A stretch of DNA of 64,000 nucleotides from Oegoconia quadripuncta. Taxonomy: Eukaryota; Arthropoda; Insecta; Lepidoptera; Autostichidae. The stretch lies in assembly GCA_949316235.1 (NCBI GenBank), contig OX438757.1, positions 16,059,505 through 16,123,504 of the forward strand. The letters run 5' to 3'. Numbering within the stretch: position 1 is the first letter of the stretch; each line of letters starts with the position of its first letter. A program made the translations under genes and the position numbers. Shown in pieces: positions 1 to 10,285 of the stretch. The notes under the pieces are model-generated. The model was not told the DNA's origin, searched no databases, and saw only the letters and a list, made by a program, of their open reading frames with translations.

Positions 1-90
1 ACGGAGCTTGAGATAGCTTCAACTGCTTAAAACGCATATCGGTTTATCAGCCTCAAGACTTCTATTGAGATTGCTTTATTAATACGGGCC
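1..90 (-). mobile_element. MITE-H, partial copy cut by the window edge
   Basis: The first 90 bases match the reverse complement of the left part of the complete MITE-H at 51040-51326, ending in the terminal motif AATACGGGCC followed by TTA at 91-93. The rest lies outside the window. The TTA flank and GGCC terminus resemble PIF/Harbinger-type elements, but no transposase is visible, so the superfamily is inferred. Confidence 0.7.
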
Positions 91-298
91 TTATTGTCTT
101 AGTTGATTCTTTATGCGATGCGCATTGTCAAGATATTATTACATACCACATTGCTCATACCTATTAGTATTCCTAACATGTGAAATGGCAGTTTTCATAT
201 GAAAATTCTTTAGTTGTAATATAAAAGTGCAAAGAAAAATAATGAAATATTATAAGAGAGTACAACAAGTTGAATGTCTAGACTATGTTTATCATATT

Positions 299-366
299 GA
301 CTACCCATTTGGTGTAGTGGAAACTCTGACTTTACTAAAAGTCGGATTGAATCCATAAGGGCATTT
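299..366 (+). mobile_element. SINE-C head fragment
   Basis: The stretch carries the SINE-C promoter head, including TTTGGTGTAGTGG (box A region) and a degraded box B (GATTGAATCC), then stops at a T-run where the neighbouring minus-strand LINE tail begins. Body and tail are absent. Confidence 0.65.
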
Positions 367-545
367 TTTTTTTTATATGAGACGGCTGCAAACGAGCATG
401 CGGATCACCTGATGGAAAGCAATCACCGCCGCCCATGGACACCCGCAACACCAAAAGGGTCACAGATGCGTTGCTGGCCTTTGAGGAAGGTGTAGGCTCG
501 TTTCTTGAAGGTTCCAATGTCGTACTCGTTTGGGAATACCGCTAA
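365..545 (-). mobile_element. Non-LTR retrotransposon 3' end, CR1/Jockey-like
   Basis: On the minus strand the translation contains [16 protein letters not shown] followed by [13 protein letters not shown]. This is the C-terminal region and start of the 3' UTR of a LINE widespread in Lepidoptera. The T-run at its low-coordinate edge is the poly-A tail. Only about 180 bp remain, which is ordinary 5' truncation. The segment upstream of it (546-715) is not LINE sequence that I recognise. Confidence 0.7.
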
Positions 546-715
546 TGTTTATTTGACCAACACGGACATGTGTACTGGAGTTATTGATGTGATTTCCTTC
601 TCGTTTGTTTCTTTCCTTAAGTGTTTCTTCCTCAATCACCATATCTCTGCTCTAATACACTATGTCCATAGCTGGGGGGCATGGTGACCTGTAATTCTGG
701 TTCTTCCTTTTCAAA
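546..715 (-). repeat. Coding-like repeated segment, copy 1 of 3 (function unknown)
   Basis: Reading on the minus strand gives EKEEPELQVT, PPSYGHSVLEQR and, after a frame slip, MVIEEETLKERNKREGNH. The same peptide string occurs at 48305-48430 (minus) and 54340-54556 (plus). Nucleotide similarity across the three copies is high, so it is a dispersed element part rather than chance. This copy runs directly into the LINE tail at 365-545. I do not recognise the protein family. It could be a transposon open reading frame, a captured host exon or a retrocopied gene piece. Confidence 0.55.
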
Positions 716-902
716 TATGTTTGTAAATATGGTGTCCATAATATAAAACCTTGCAAGATGATCTTCTTTGCAACATTTCATTTTCTTCACTCCTTAACCA
801 CAGCTCTGTCCGTGATCGTGCAAGACTTGAGGCTGCCTTGGGAGTCTGGGCACTGGCTGCATGCTTACCTCTCTGCCAGTACAGGTACCTATGTCGAGCC
901 AA
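711..902 (-). other. Unassigned open reading frame next to repeated segment
   Basis: A 63-codon minus-strand frame (RSRTELWLRSEENEMLQRR is its most protein-like part) lies immediately upstream of the repeated coding-like segment, in the same direction but not in the same frame throughout. It is rich in Arg, Ser and Glu and has no membrane segment. I recognise no domain. It is either part of the same unknown element or chance. Confidence 0.2.
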
Positions 903-1786
903 ATACCTTGCGTATTGCTATCTTTAATTTCGTTCGTCCTAGAAGTAGGATCATCACAATTTTAAACCGAAATTATGAAATATGCTATTCTACTTAATAA
1001 ATGTATAGGACTGACTCACAAAGAAGAAAAAGACACAAGACTGACGGTCAAGATTCCTATTATTCTTTATGTACTAAGGTGTGGAGGACCTATCGTAATT
1101 CCCGGGTAGTGCCAGTTTTTTAATATAATAAAAATACAAGTCGAATTAGGCATCATTTTTCATAGTCCGGTAAGGATACACTTTTAACTTCCTATAACCT
1201 TAAAGGCCGTAATTTTTAGCCCATGAATAGAGTACCTGTCAGTGAAGGAATAAAATTTTTTTGTAATAAATCGGTAGCTTGCTTTAGATATAGTATAGGT
1301 ATTTAGTAATAAAACATAGATTATTAGATTAAAATTGTCACTGTGAATTTCATTGCGTCGAAGAATATAATAGAATCCTGTAACTATTTTCAAAAATATC
1401 GATCAATAACTTCTTTACATTTATGGAAAATTTCACCGAAGGCAAAATATCCTAACTTAATAAGCTATTTTTAGAAAATATAAACTAACCGATGATTATT
1501 TGTTTAGAAAATTGTTTGAGAATATATTAACATCTTCTACAACGTAATGAAGTGCACAATGGTAGCTTTAATTTAATATTGTAGGTTTTATAACTAAATA
1601 CGTATTTTACTGGACTATTACATTTTCCTAGTACATTTGTACCCACTTTGGTATGCAGCGACCGTATAGCGATGATTTAAAAAACGTGACGGGAAAGTTT
1701 GGTTCAGTCGAGAAATCTGAAGGGAAATGCAATTTTACATTCGTCGGTAACTTACTTTTAATAAAACTACAATTATTTTTTTGACT
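903..1786. other. AT-rich stretch with no recognisable feature
   Basis: No SINE head, LINE peptide or terminal repeat could be recognised. The short frames here look random and AT-driven. Confidence 0.5.
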
Positions 1787-1818
1787 TGACACTTGACCTC
1801 AATCACACCTGATGTTTC
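1787..1818 (-). mobile_element. SINE-A 3' fragment
   Basis: The block ACTTGACCTCAATCACACC is identical to the 3' region of SINE-A; nothing of the body remains. It lies about 200 bp from the fuller copy at 2017-2328 in the same orientation. Confidence 0.6.
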
Positions 1819-2016
1819 ATTTTAACTTCTATAGATCATGAACAAAAAATGCATCTGCCCTTAGAAATTGATGAAGGGGGTGACGTATATAGAATATTCG
1901 GGTCTTTCAATATCCAAACTTGGCTTCATATGTTTTTGCAATGGTTCAACAAATCTCGCACCTCCAAAAAAGTCACAGATTCTCGCGCACTAAGCTTTAA
2001 AAGCAAATAAATAAAC

Positions 2017-2328
2017 TTTTTTTTTATGCACGACGGGTTCGTACTTGACCTCAATCACACCTGATGTTAAGTGAAGATAAGGGAGTGGTAGCGTACTGAC
2101 CCGGAAATCCCATCTTATTTGGGGGACTGGCTATATTATCTCTGACAACCGGAACACAACAATGCTATTAACATTGCTGTTTGGCGGTAGATTTAGATAA
2201 GATGGTGGCTAGCCAGGCGGACTAATATGCTCTACCGAGTACTAAATATGAACCCCGCTGGGGATCCAACGCGCGACCTCCGAAACGTAAACTAAATGTT
2301 GTTTACATTGAGCCACGGAGGCGGTTAA
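2017..2328 (-). mobile_element. SINE-A, near full length
   Basis: Minus-strand copy: the T-run at 2017-2025 is the A-tail, and the tRNA-like head (CCGCCTCCGTGGCTCAATG) is at the high-coordinate end. The body carries the usual blocks TTAGATAAGATGGTGG and CCGGAACACAACAATGC. Small deletions are scattered through it, including in box B. Confidence 0.85.
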
Positions 2329-3137
2329 ATAAAGAATAGTTACTTTTATAAAGGAATATAACCTACATAATATGCCGATGCTGTGTGTCAAATTGTTTTA
2401 TGTATCTCTGTAAGTTTAATATTGGATTGCATTAGGGGAAGTAGGTACAAAATGACATATACGGATAAAATAACACATCGGGTGTTTTTCGAAATTGGCG
2501 GGCTGTAACGCGCGAATTGATATTCTACCACGTGAAGTCCACCGTGTTGGCAAACCTGTGAAGTTAGGAACATCATTGGGTCATTCATTCTGATGCAACC
2601 AGCTAAGGCGTGTTCACTGCGCTTTAAAGACGCTCCCAGGGTATGATCTACTTATATACCAAATATCATCCAAATTCGTTCATCCGTTTCGCCGTGATTG
2701 AGCAGCAAACAAACATGCTGAATACTGACCTCTATATGAACATATGCCGTAAGTTAATTTATTAGTCGTCACACTGAATTTTTTTTCCCCGAACAGTTTC
2801 AACTACAGATAATAGAAGGAATTGTTTCGAACCGCATGAAGGTACCGCGCTTTGGTTACTGTTGTAACCGCGGACGTTAGACTGGTCTTTTTTTTCGGTT
2901 ACAGGTGTAACCACGGACGGTTGAGTGACTATGAATAAACAAAAATCGGATATGAAGTCACATAATATTTTACATTGTGAGATACATCTCGAGGGCCGAA
3001 AATCGCTCTCAAGGTTTAAATAAGTTCTAGCGATCACCGTGGTGCATAAAAAAAATTTCATAGACACTGGCCCCTTTTGTAATAAATCAATGCATTCCCC
3101 TTTTCCAAATGTAAATGTAAATGTGTAATGTAATTTT
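2329..3137. other. Mostly unassigned, one degraded dispersed-repeat piece
   Basis: Around 2637-2720 there is a stretch (CCAAATATCATCCAAATTCG, then CGTGATTGAGCAGCAAACAA) resembling the tail of a common lepidopteran repeat; related sequence is at 57190-57345. A 181-codon frame runs on the minus strand across 2762-3307 but overlaps LINE-derived sequence on the other strand and matches nothing I know. Confidence 0.4.
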
Positions 3138-3222
3138 ATGACAGTGGAAGAAGCAAAAGTGTCAGGATCGTTGAAAGTGGAAATCGATAGTCTCTGCCTA
3201 CCCCAAAGGGAAACAGGCGTGA
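3138..3222 (+). mobile_element. RTE-like LINE C-terminal remnant
   Basis: The plus-strand translation contains KCQDR*KWKSIVSAYPKGK then a stop, which is the ending of an RTE-like LINE protein common in Lepidoptera. One in-frame stop interrupts it. About 85 bp are recognisable. Confidence 0.6.
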
Positions 3223-4084
3223 GCATATACAGGAAGTTTAATTCGTGTAATTCCAGTTTACTGGTGATTCCACTCCTGATTGCGAATAACTTACTACAAG
3301 GAACCATAACCGAATTCAGCCAAAAGTTTTTGGACTCCCATACTAAGGTTAATTTCAGAATGGTTTACTTTGTATGCGTAATCGAAAATTTTTTGATCGA
3401 ATTAGATTAAGGTTCTTTTGGAAAAGTTGGTCGTAATAAAAAGTGTCGTCACCAGATAATGGGAATTACACGAATTCAAATTCACTCTGTATATGGATTA
3501 GTTACTTTCCAAACTCTCTATATAATTAAACATAATTTGTAACGTACGAGTACCTATCAAATTTACTTATTGTACAAAATATATGGGGAAGACGTTGTTG
3601 TCAGCTGTAACACAGTTTTTGACTACCACAGACAACAAACCTTAAACAATTTGTGTTATTTATTTCGGTTCAATAAAATATTGTTTATTGTTTTATTGTT
3701 CATTTATTGTATGTTTACCTATCACGCCATCTCCTCTCAACTGTCCAGTGCCAATTTCAGACCTGTTAAAAGCAAAATTAACTACAAAATTGTATTTAAT
3801 CAGTGTACTGGTAAATTGGCTGGGGATAATTATAAAATTAATATCCCAAGAAATAATTACGCGCCAACAAAAGGGTTCGAAAAGCACGTCGTCACATGGG
3901 ACTTTTGTGTTTTAAAGTGTACCCAAGCAGGACATAGAGCAATTAATGGGACAAAGGAGGTTTTATCGAATGTTAATTTATTTACAATAATGCGAATTGT
4001 AATGTCGATTCCCTGTAGAATAAAATAGGATCAATTCATCTCTTTCTGTAGTTTTTTAGGGTATCGTACCTCGTTTCACCGTAC
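3223..4084. other. No recognisable feature; one 152-codon frame
   Basis: A plus-strand frame at 3570-4028 has a hydrophobic patch (FIVLLFIYCMF) but codon content typical of AT-rich noncoding DNA, no domain that I recognise, and overlapping frames on both strands. I treat it as chance. Confidence 0.4.
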
Positions 4085-4400
4085 CTATTATGACTAACTA
4101 GATACGCGTTTGACCACAATCTCACCTGATGGAAAGTGACGATGTGGTCGAAGATGAAGCACGCGATCTCAGTTGATGCCTATTCACCCTGCTCTTGAAG
4201 ATCACAAGGTTGTAGGATTCAAGAAAGACTGACGCCGGAAAGGAGTTCCATGTCTTGGCTGTTCGCATTATGAATGAAGAGTCGACCGCTTAGTGTAGAT
4301 ATTCGGTATATAAGGGTGGAATCCCTAGCCTAGGAGTTCAAAGATGGAATCACGATGACACCTTGCAGGGATTACTTTGGTGTTGGCCTGTTCGTAGATC
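4085..4400 (-). mobile_element. LINE group J4, 3' end
   Basis: Minus-strand translation reads SSFIMRTAKTWNSFPASVF, then SYNLVIFKSRVNRH. The coding part ends in a nearby stop and the block CTCACCTGATGGAAAGTGAC matches the 3' end of the longer copy at 11650-12190. It is a truncated CR1/Jockey-type C-terminus without reverse transcriptase. Confidence 0.75.
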
Positions 4401-4469
4401 AACGTACTCCATTTACTAAATAGTTGATTTGAATTTCTAAATTTTAAATTTATCAGCATGAGCCTTACA

Positions 4470-4608
4470 CTTACAAACAAACAAACAAAATATTCTTTAT
4501 TGTACAACAATAAGAAACATAAGAAAAATAAGAAAAAGGGGATAGTACAATTTGGCGGCCTAACACTAAAAGCGATCTCGTCCATGCAACCTTTGTGTTA
4601 GGAAGCAT
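4470..4608 (-). repeat. Dispersed 3'-end repeat, copy 1
   Basis: This segment is the reverse complement of 6778-6920: shared blocks include AGATCGCTTTTAGTG and TTGTACTATCCCCTTTTCTT, with an ATAAAG polyadenylation-like signal. Known lepidopteran LINEs carry a similar 3' UTR, so it is probably a LINE tail without coding sequence. Confidence 0.55.
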
Positions 4609-4629
4609 TACGCACATGATATGTAGGTA

Positions 4630-4945
4630 AACTAATTTTAATAAAATAAATAAATCACCCGTATAAATACCTACTCACTGTTTGGGCACAGCCTCCTCTC
4701 ACTGCGGCGGGGTATGAGTCGTAATCCATCACGCGGGCCCAGTGCGGATTTATGGATTTTTATCAGACTATTGACCATTTGACAGTTGGTTCTTTAAGCC
4801 GCCCCAGTAGGCCACCGACTTGGCTTAACGACTGCCTTCAATTGAAAACAACCGGGATCGATCATTTAACGTGACCTCCGACGCACGCAAAATGCTACTA
4901 GTGGTCACCCATCCAAGGATTGCACCACGAGTGGTGATCACCTAC
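4630..4945 (-). mobile_element. SINE-5S, 5'-truncated copy
   Basis: Minus-strand reading begins with CCTTGGATGGGTGACCACTA, matching the 5S rRNA internal control region (CTTGGATGGGTGACC). A body shared with 56215-56435 follows, then a tail with CCGCACTGGGCCCGCGTGAT and GTGAGAGGAGGCTGTGCCC. The tail resembles RTE-type 3' ends. The 5' half of the 5S-like head is missing. Confidence 0.65.
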
Positions 4946-5087
4946 ACATTAAACAATTTTTATCCTTGTGCTAAGATTAAATAATTTATTTAATTTTCTA
5001 CTTAATATCCCCGACGAAAAACGACGAAGATTGTCTACTTTTGAGGTTCACTCATGTGCACTTTAATTTATAAAATCCATATTATTT

Positions 5088-5328
5088 GACGACCGATTGG
5101 TGTAGTGGATAGTGACCCTGTCAGCGAAACCAACAGTTCGAATCCCGCGAGGGGTAAATGTTTGTGTGATGAATATGAACATTTATTCCTGAGTCATAGA
5201 TGTTTATATAAATATTTATATATGTTTATCCGTTATCTAGTATCCATAGTACAAGCTTTGCTTAGTTTGGGACTAGATGATTGGTGTAAGTGTCCGAAAT
5301 ATTTATTTATTATTTATTTATTTATTTA
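5088..5328 (+). mobile_element. SINE-B, near full length
   Basis: Reference-quality copy. The head GACGACCGATTGGTGTAGTG carries box A; box B reads GTTCGAATCCC. The tRNA-like part is followed by a tRNA-unrelated body (TTATCCGTTATCTAGTATCC) and ends in GTGTCCGAAATATTTATT with an ATTT-rich tail. A few bases of the anticodon-arm region are deleted. It is transcribed by RNA polymerase III if active, and would depend on a LINE for reverse transcription. Confidence 0.9.
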
Positions 5329-5368
5329 AATACATAACCCGTTATAACATAATACGTTATATACATAA

Positions 5369-5480
5369 CACCTGAGATTGTGGTCAAATTAACACTAGGT
5401 AAGGGGTTCGACTTTTCATTCATAATGCAAATAGCCAAGGCATGGAATTCTCTTCCAGCGTCAGTCGCAAATTGAGACGT
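5369..5480 (+). mobile_element. LINE group J4 fragment, rearranged
   Basis: The fragment contains the J4 terminal block CCTGAGATTGTGGTCAAA and then coding sequence for FDFSFIMQIAKAWNSLP, which is normally upstream of it. The order is therefore swapped relative to 11650-12190. Confidence 0.6.
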
Positions 5481-6469
5481 TACAGGCATGTCAGTGTGTG
5501 TCCAATTTTGACCGAGTGTATCTCAGTAATGCGTTGTCTGATTTAAATGCGGTTTCTTTGTATAAAAGATTGAACGGGGGAAAGTTTTTTAGCCACATTT
5601 GATGAAAATCGGTTTAGCCATTTCGACGAAGCTTTAGTTATTTAATTAGTGAGAAGTCCTAGGTAGCTATAAGAATCTAGTGAAGTAGCAGTAAATTACA
5701 ACAGTAATGTACTTACTTTAGTTAGTATGTAGTGAAACTATACAAAATGTTTCATACAATCTAAGTCCTTAATTATACCCTTTTAGTTATGTTAAATATC
5801 TCGCCTAATACCTAGTAACCACATTGTTAAGAGACCTTAGTCTCCCCTTAGTTCAGCAAATAGCAACAAACTTCCGAAATTTCAAAACATTCCCGTTTAG
5901 CAAGTCGTTGACCTAACTGTTGATACAGTACACTTACAATCACAGTAAGTAATCTGTTAAAATTCCACAAAAAATCTATTTGAATTAATATTCAAACATA
6001 TTTTTTATGGAATTTTAACATTTCATTTATTCAATTCAATTAAAGTATCGATGCACCTTTATAAGTTTTAAGCCCACGACCGATAATCGGTGACCAATTT
6101 TTTTCAACGCTCACATCTTACAAAAAGTCGGGTACAATATCGGTGATAGAAGTATTGACCAAAAAATCGGACCGATTATCCATCATATAAAAAGTCTGTA
6201 GTAGGCGGGCAGCTAAGGCTGCTAGCTAGACTTGAGCACTTATACTCAATGCTGCAATATAAATGAAACCGGACAGAATGTCGGACCACGCGCGTTGTAA
6301 GGTTCCCTAGTTTCTCTCACAATATCTCTATCAATAAGCGGATTTAGAAGGGGGCATTTTGTTGTATGGTAAATAATTTTCAAAGGAAAGTACAGTGATA
6401 TACTATATGTGGAGTCGATTATTTTATCTTATTTTAATTGTTTTTTTAATTATTCTATGAGCGCCTAAC
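5481..6469. other. Mostly unassigned
   Basis: Around 5540-5640 there is a degraded repeat with GATGAAAATCGGTTTAGCC, similar to pieces at 10590-10800 and 31270-31400. Near 6085-6175 the motif ATCGGTGA is repeated. No coding region is recognised. Confidence 0.4.
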
Positions 6470-6745
6470 CTCCGACAATGGTGCCAGCTGAAAATCAGCG
6501 CTGTGGCAGAGAATTAATATACTATATGGTTCATGCCACAGCATTATGCTGAGCTGGAACCTATATCAACTTGCATTATTATGTATGCATAACATGCTAC
6601 CTACATGTCATGTGCATAAAAATGTACAAGTGTGATAATGCATGTTATTGAATTATAATAATGTATTCTATTTGTGAGGACCTGTAATTGGCTCTCTGTT
6701 TCCTATAATAGTTTCCATTAGTGTTATTGCAGCTGTTGGTTTTCC
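6470..6745 (+). repeat. Probable LINE 3' UTR fragment
   Basis: Blocks such as ATGGTGCCAGCTGAAAATCA and CATGCCACAGCATTATGCTG are ones I associate with a dispersed lepidopteran retrotransposon 3' UTR. No protein sequence accompanies them. Confidence 0.4.
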
Positions 6746-6777
6746 GAATAAATAAAAATAAATAAATAAAAATAAAT

Positions 6778-6920
6778 AATGCTTCCTAACCCAAAGGTTG
6801 CCTGGAAGAGATCGCTTTTAGTGACAGGGCCGCCAAATTGTACTATCCCCTTTTCTTATTTCTTTTTATGCTTCTTACTGTTGTACAATAAAGAATATTT
6901 TGTTTGTTATTATGTTTTAG
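6778..6920 (+). repeat. Dispersed 3'-end repeat, copy 2
   Basis: Plus-strand counterpart of 4470-4608, beginning GCTTCCTAACCCAAAGGTTG and including CAATAAAG before the tail. Confidence 0.55.
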
Positions 6921-7439
6921 TATTGTTATCTAAAAATTTTCATGCACATGCCCTTTGTAAGCTGAATAAATGTTTTCTTTCTTTCTTTGATGTGATTGAG
7001 GTCAAGTACCAACCCGTTGGATTAAAAAAGAACATTTTATAAGTTTTTCGACTATTACCCGATAACTTGGAAAACCTACTTACCCGTAATAGTTTTCCTT
7101 TAAACTTAATTATACCTTCACTAATTTTATCACGTATCCAATACCTACCATTCAGCTGGCAGGCACTAGACACAAACAAAAAAATATTATTATTAAATCC
7201 TTTATTGTACACAAAATAAAATACAAAGAACATTTTACATAAATGATAAAAGTGTATGTTTCTTCCAGACAACCTCAGTTAAAGAAGCTTTTTAATAGGT
7301 AGTTGGACTTAAATATCAACAGGTACATAGACGATACATAGAAAATACATAGGTAGGTATAGTAGAATACTACATATATAACAAAGATAAACACTTACTA
7401 AAAAAACAACAAAACCACTTAAGTACAATAAAAAAATAC

Positions 7440-7475
7440 ACATAAATATATATACATATATATATATATATATAA
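7440..7475. repeat. TA-rich microsatellite
   Basis: Alternating TA repeats, interrupted by C, run through this stretch. Confidence 0.9.
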
Positions 7476-7597
7476 CAGTACATACAATTCATTAAAGAGA
7501 TAAATAATATTTCTTTAGACGCAGATTAAACACTGCAAGCGATCCTGTTTAACTCATATTTTGTGGTAGTACATTCCATACAATATATATAATATAC

Positions 7598-7627
7598 ATA
7601 CAAATACGCACACGCACACGCACGCAA

Positions 7628-7669
<42 letters not shown>
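7598..7669. repeat. AC microsatellite
   Basis: A long (AC)n tract with G interruptions at its left side, then a pure run of CA units. Confidence 0.95.
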
Positions 7670-7672
<3 letters not shown>

Positions 7673-8555
7673 CTCACCAGCTCCATTACCACCTGTACAC
7701 CTATATTTTTAAGTATGGTTGTGAAGAAGAAATAAAGTGTATTTATTATTATTATATTAAGTAAACTTTATTGCACAACAAATGCGGAATACATTTGTTA
7801 AACAAAATTTGATTTGTTAACTATCTTTATGTGTGCTAGGCTAATCCTGTTTAATCTCCAGGGGAAGGGCATTGTATGCTGAAATACAGGTTGCATAAAC
7901 CTTGTTCGGCAGCTATGGCTTTTGTATTAGTTACTACCACTAATATAGTATATAGTAGTAGTATAGCCTATATTTAGTTTCGACTATGTAACATTTTCTG
8001 AATAAACATTATTCTTATTCTTATTTATTATGTGTCTCTACTATTCTAATGGTGAACTTCTCGGAATTCAAAGTTAACTGCGGGTTTTAACTTTTTGTTA
8101 CCAAACCACTTGTGTAAAACAGGATGTGGTCTAGTCATGTTTGTTTTTTAACTTCTAACACAACGGGGTTAGAGCGACATCAATGTAAATAAAATTTAAA
8201 GGCGCGTAAAAAGAATAGAACCCTAGAAGAAAATAGTCTTTTACCGTGGGTATCGTGAAAGGCGACTACGGGACATACCACCAAAAAATATCTATTATCT
8301 TGCAGGTTTACATGGGCTCACCCCCGTCACGTGTATACCTATAAACATTAAATAGTGTTGTTCAGATATAGTATAATAAAATAGTAGTGTAGTAGAATTA
8401 AGAAATAAAATATTTGGAGGCGGCACTCCTTACTCCGTGTTAATGTAAATCGGTGAAATCTGATTATGGCTACAAAAGCCGAAAAAAGTAAAGTCTTTAA
8501 AATTAAAAAGCCACGTTACTGACATGCATCCGGCCAAAGGCTGGACACACAAACA
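7670..8555. other. No recognisable gene
   Basis: TTATT-rich stretches near 7740 and 8020 are simple-sequence. Around 8210-8340 a block with GGCGACTACGGGACATACCA and ATGGGCTCACC loosely resembles 21230-21310, suggesting an old dispersed repeat. Confidence 0.4.
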
Positions 8556-9030
8556 CAAGTTTATTTAGGAAAAATTGTGAAATACACAATGTTAATACAA
8601 GATATAAAAATAAACTTGCTGTCCATAGCAAACAAAGTCACTAAGTCATTCTTAAGGGACAATGTATACGCTTTTATAATAAGGTTCCGATAGACATTCA
8701 AAATTTGCCTTTAAATAAATTTAAAACAACCATTAAACGGAAACTATGTGCCAAAGGCTATTTTAAAATTTCTGACTATCAGAATGCGTGGACATGAACC
8801 GCTCGGCAATATCCAGTATATTTTATTCTTATTTTTCTTTGTCGAATCATAAATATTATAATTATTTCAAATTATATTTGTATTAACGTTTAAAAAGAGC
8901 AATCCCGGAGTTTCTTGCTCATTCTTCTCTGGGGAGACTGCCTAGTGAATGAGCGATAACTGTATGTCATGACGATTTCAAATGTTATTCTTATAACTTA
9001 CGAAATAAAACATTTTTTGATTTTGATTTT
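8556..9030 (+). mobile_element. LINE group J1, 3' end
   Basis: The translation contains FRKNCEIHNVNTRYKNKLAV and IRFYNKVPIDIQNLPLNKFK, which is the C-terminal part of a CR1/Jockey-type LINE protein. It is followed by a 3' UTR with CTTCTCTGGGGAGACTGCC and a terminal GATTTT microsatellite (9016-9030). Sister copies are at 16900-17425 and 46012-46515. No reverse transcriptase remains. Confidence 0.8.
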
Positions 9031-9101
9031 CGATTTAGACATATACCTACGCAACGCCGTGAAATACTACCACGTCGATATGCATCGGGAATTAATAATC
9101 T

Positions 9102-9431
9102 ACCGCCTCCGTGGCTCAATATAAACATCATTGGGTTTACAATTCGGAGGCCGCGGGTTCGATCCCCAGCGTGGTACATGTTTTAAGTAGTCTGTTTGGT
9201 TGATGATAGGGCATTTTAAATGTGCGCCTGGCTAGCTACCACCATCTTATCTAAATTTGCCGCCAAGCAGCAATGTTAATAGCATTGTTGTGTTCCGGTT
9301 GTCAGAGATAAGATAGCCAGTCCCCCAAATGTGTTGGGGTTTCCGGATCAGTACGCTTCCACCTTCGACCTCATCTTCACTTAACATCAGTTCTGATTGA
9401 GGTCAAGTACCAACCCGTTGTGCATAAAAAA
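9102..9431 (+). mobile_element. SINE-A, full length
   Basis: Best plus-strand example of the family. The head has GTGGCTCAATATAAAC (box A) and GGGTTCGATCCCCAGCG (box B); a tRNA-unrelated body of about 250 bp follows. The end is CAACCCGTTGTGCAT plus an A-run. The head folds like a tRNA only imperfectly because of an enlarged D-arm to anticodon region. Confidence 0.92.
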
Positions 9432-10186
9432 AAAGTAATAAACAGAACCTCTGTAGGTATTCTCTCCAAAAACCTATTTCAACCTTACAGTTATTTGCTA
9501 CATTTTAAAGCTTGTACAACATTTCCAGTATGCAGCTCCAGTAATAAAGCCACGTACGTATTTTATTTTCGAAAGTGGGGGTTGCGAGCTAGACAGAGAA
9601 TATTCCGCTCTGTAGCCCCATTCATCGGCTGCAAACTGACATATTGGTGAGAGAAGCTGCTTAGTTTTATGCTCGCCTAGTACCTCGGCGTCTGAAGCCA
9701 GGTGTTCACTTCTAAATGCAGGTGCTCGAGTACCGTTTTCGAGTTCAACTAACGATAATTGGATTCCTGGGAAAATGGTTACTCGCCCTGGTTATTTCGC
9801 TGATGAAATATCAAGGTAATTACGTGGCTTAGGTGGTAAAGTGCAGTTGCTATTTGCTTGACTGTAAAATGTTACTGTGATGTATGTTGCAGTTATAGAC
9901 TTTCTTTCAATTGTAATATTCTTATAGTTTTATTTACCTTTTCAAATTGAGAAGGTTAATATAGATATACAACAAGTAATTAACATATGAAATAGGTTAA
10001 CATGAAAATGTGATGAAAAGGTAGGGACTGACTAGTTTTTCTAATTTTCAGTCTCTCCCTCCCAGTACAGTTTCACAGAAACGGGTGGATCGGAATTGCT
10101 TTATCCGCTGACTTCTTCAGGATGTAAAGTCTCTTGTCGCTTCTCCAGGTACAAGGCTAGCACTCTAACTCATATTAGTTGTAACA
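9432..10186. other. No recognisable feature
   Basis: No transposon motif was recognised. A 76-codon frame at 9420-9650 starts inside the SINE-A tail and is not credible. Confidence 0.45.
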
Positions 10187-10285
10187 AGGTAGGTTCGATC
10201 CCCAGCGGGGTACATATTTCGTACTCGGTTTGGTTGGTGGTAGGGCATATTAAATGTCCGCCTGGGTAGCTACCACCATCTTGTT
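10187..10285 (+). mobile_element. SINE-A fragment
   Basis: It retains box B (GTTCGATCCCCAGCGGGGTA) and the next ~75 bp of the body, ending abruptly at CTACCACCATCTTG. Head start and tail are missing. Confidence 0.75.

Noticed and set aside
2762..3307. 181-codon minus-strand open reading frame, the longest in the window
   Set aside because: It runs antisense through a LINE C-terminal remnant (3138-3222), has no recognisable domain and looks like a chance opening.
3570..4028. 152-codon plus-strand frame with a hydrophobic segment
   Set aside because: Overlapping frames exist on both strands and composition is that of AT-rich noncoding DNA; no motif or gene structure supports it.
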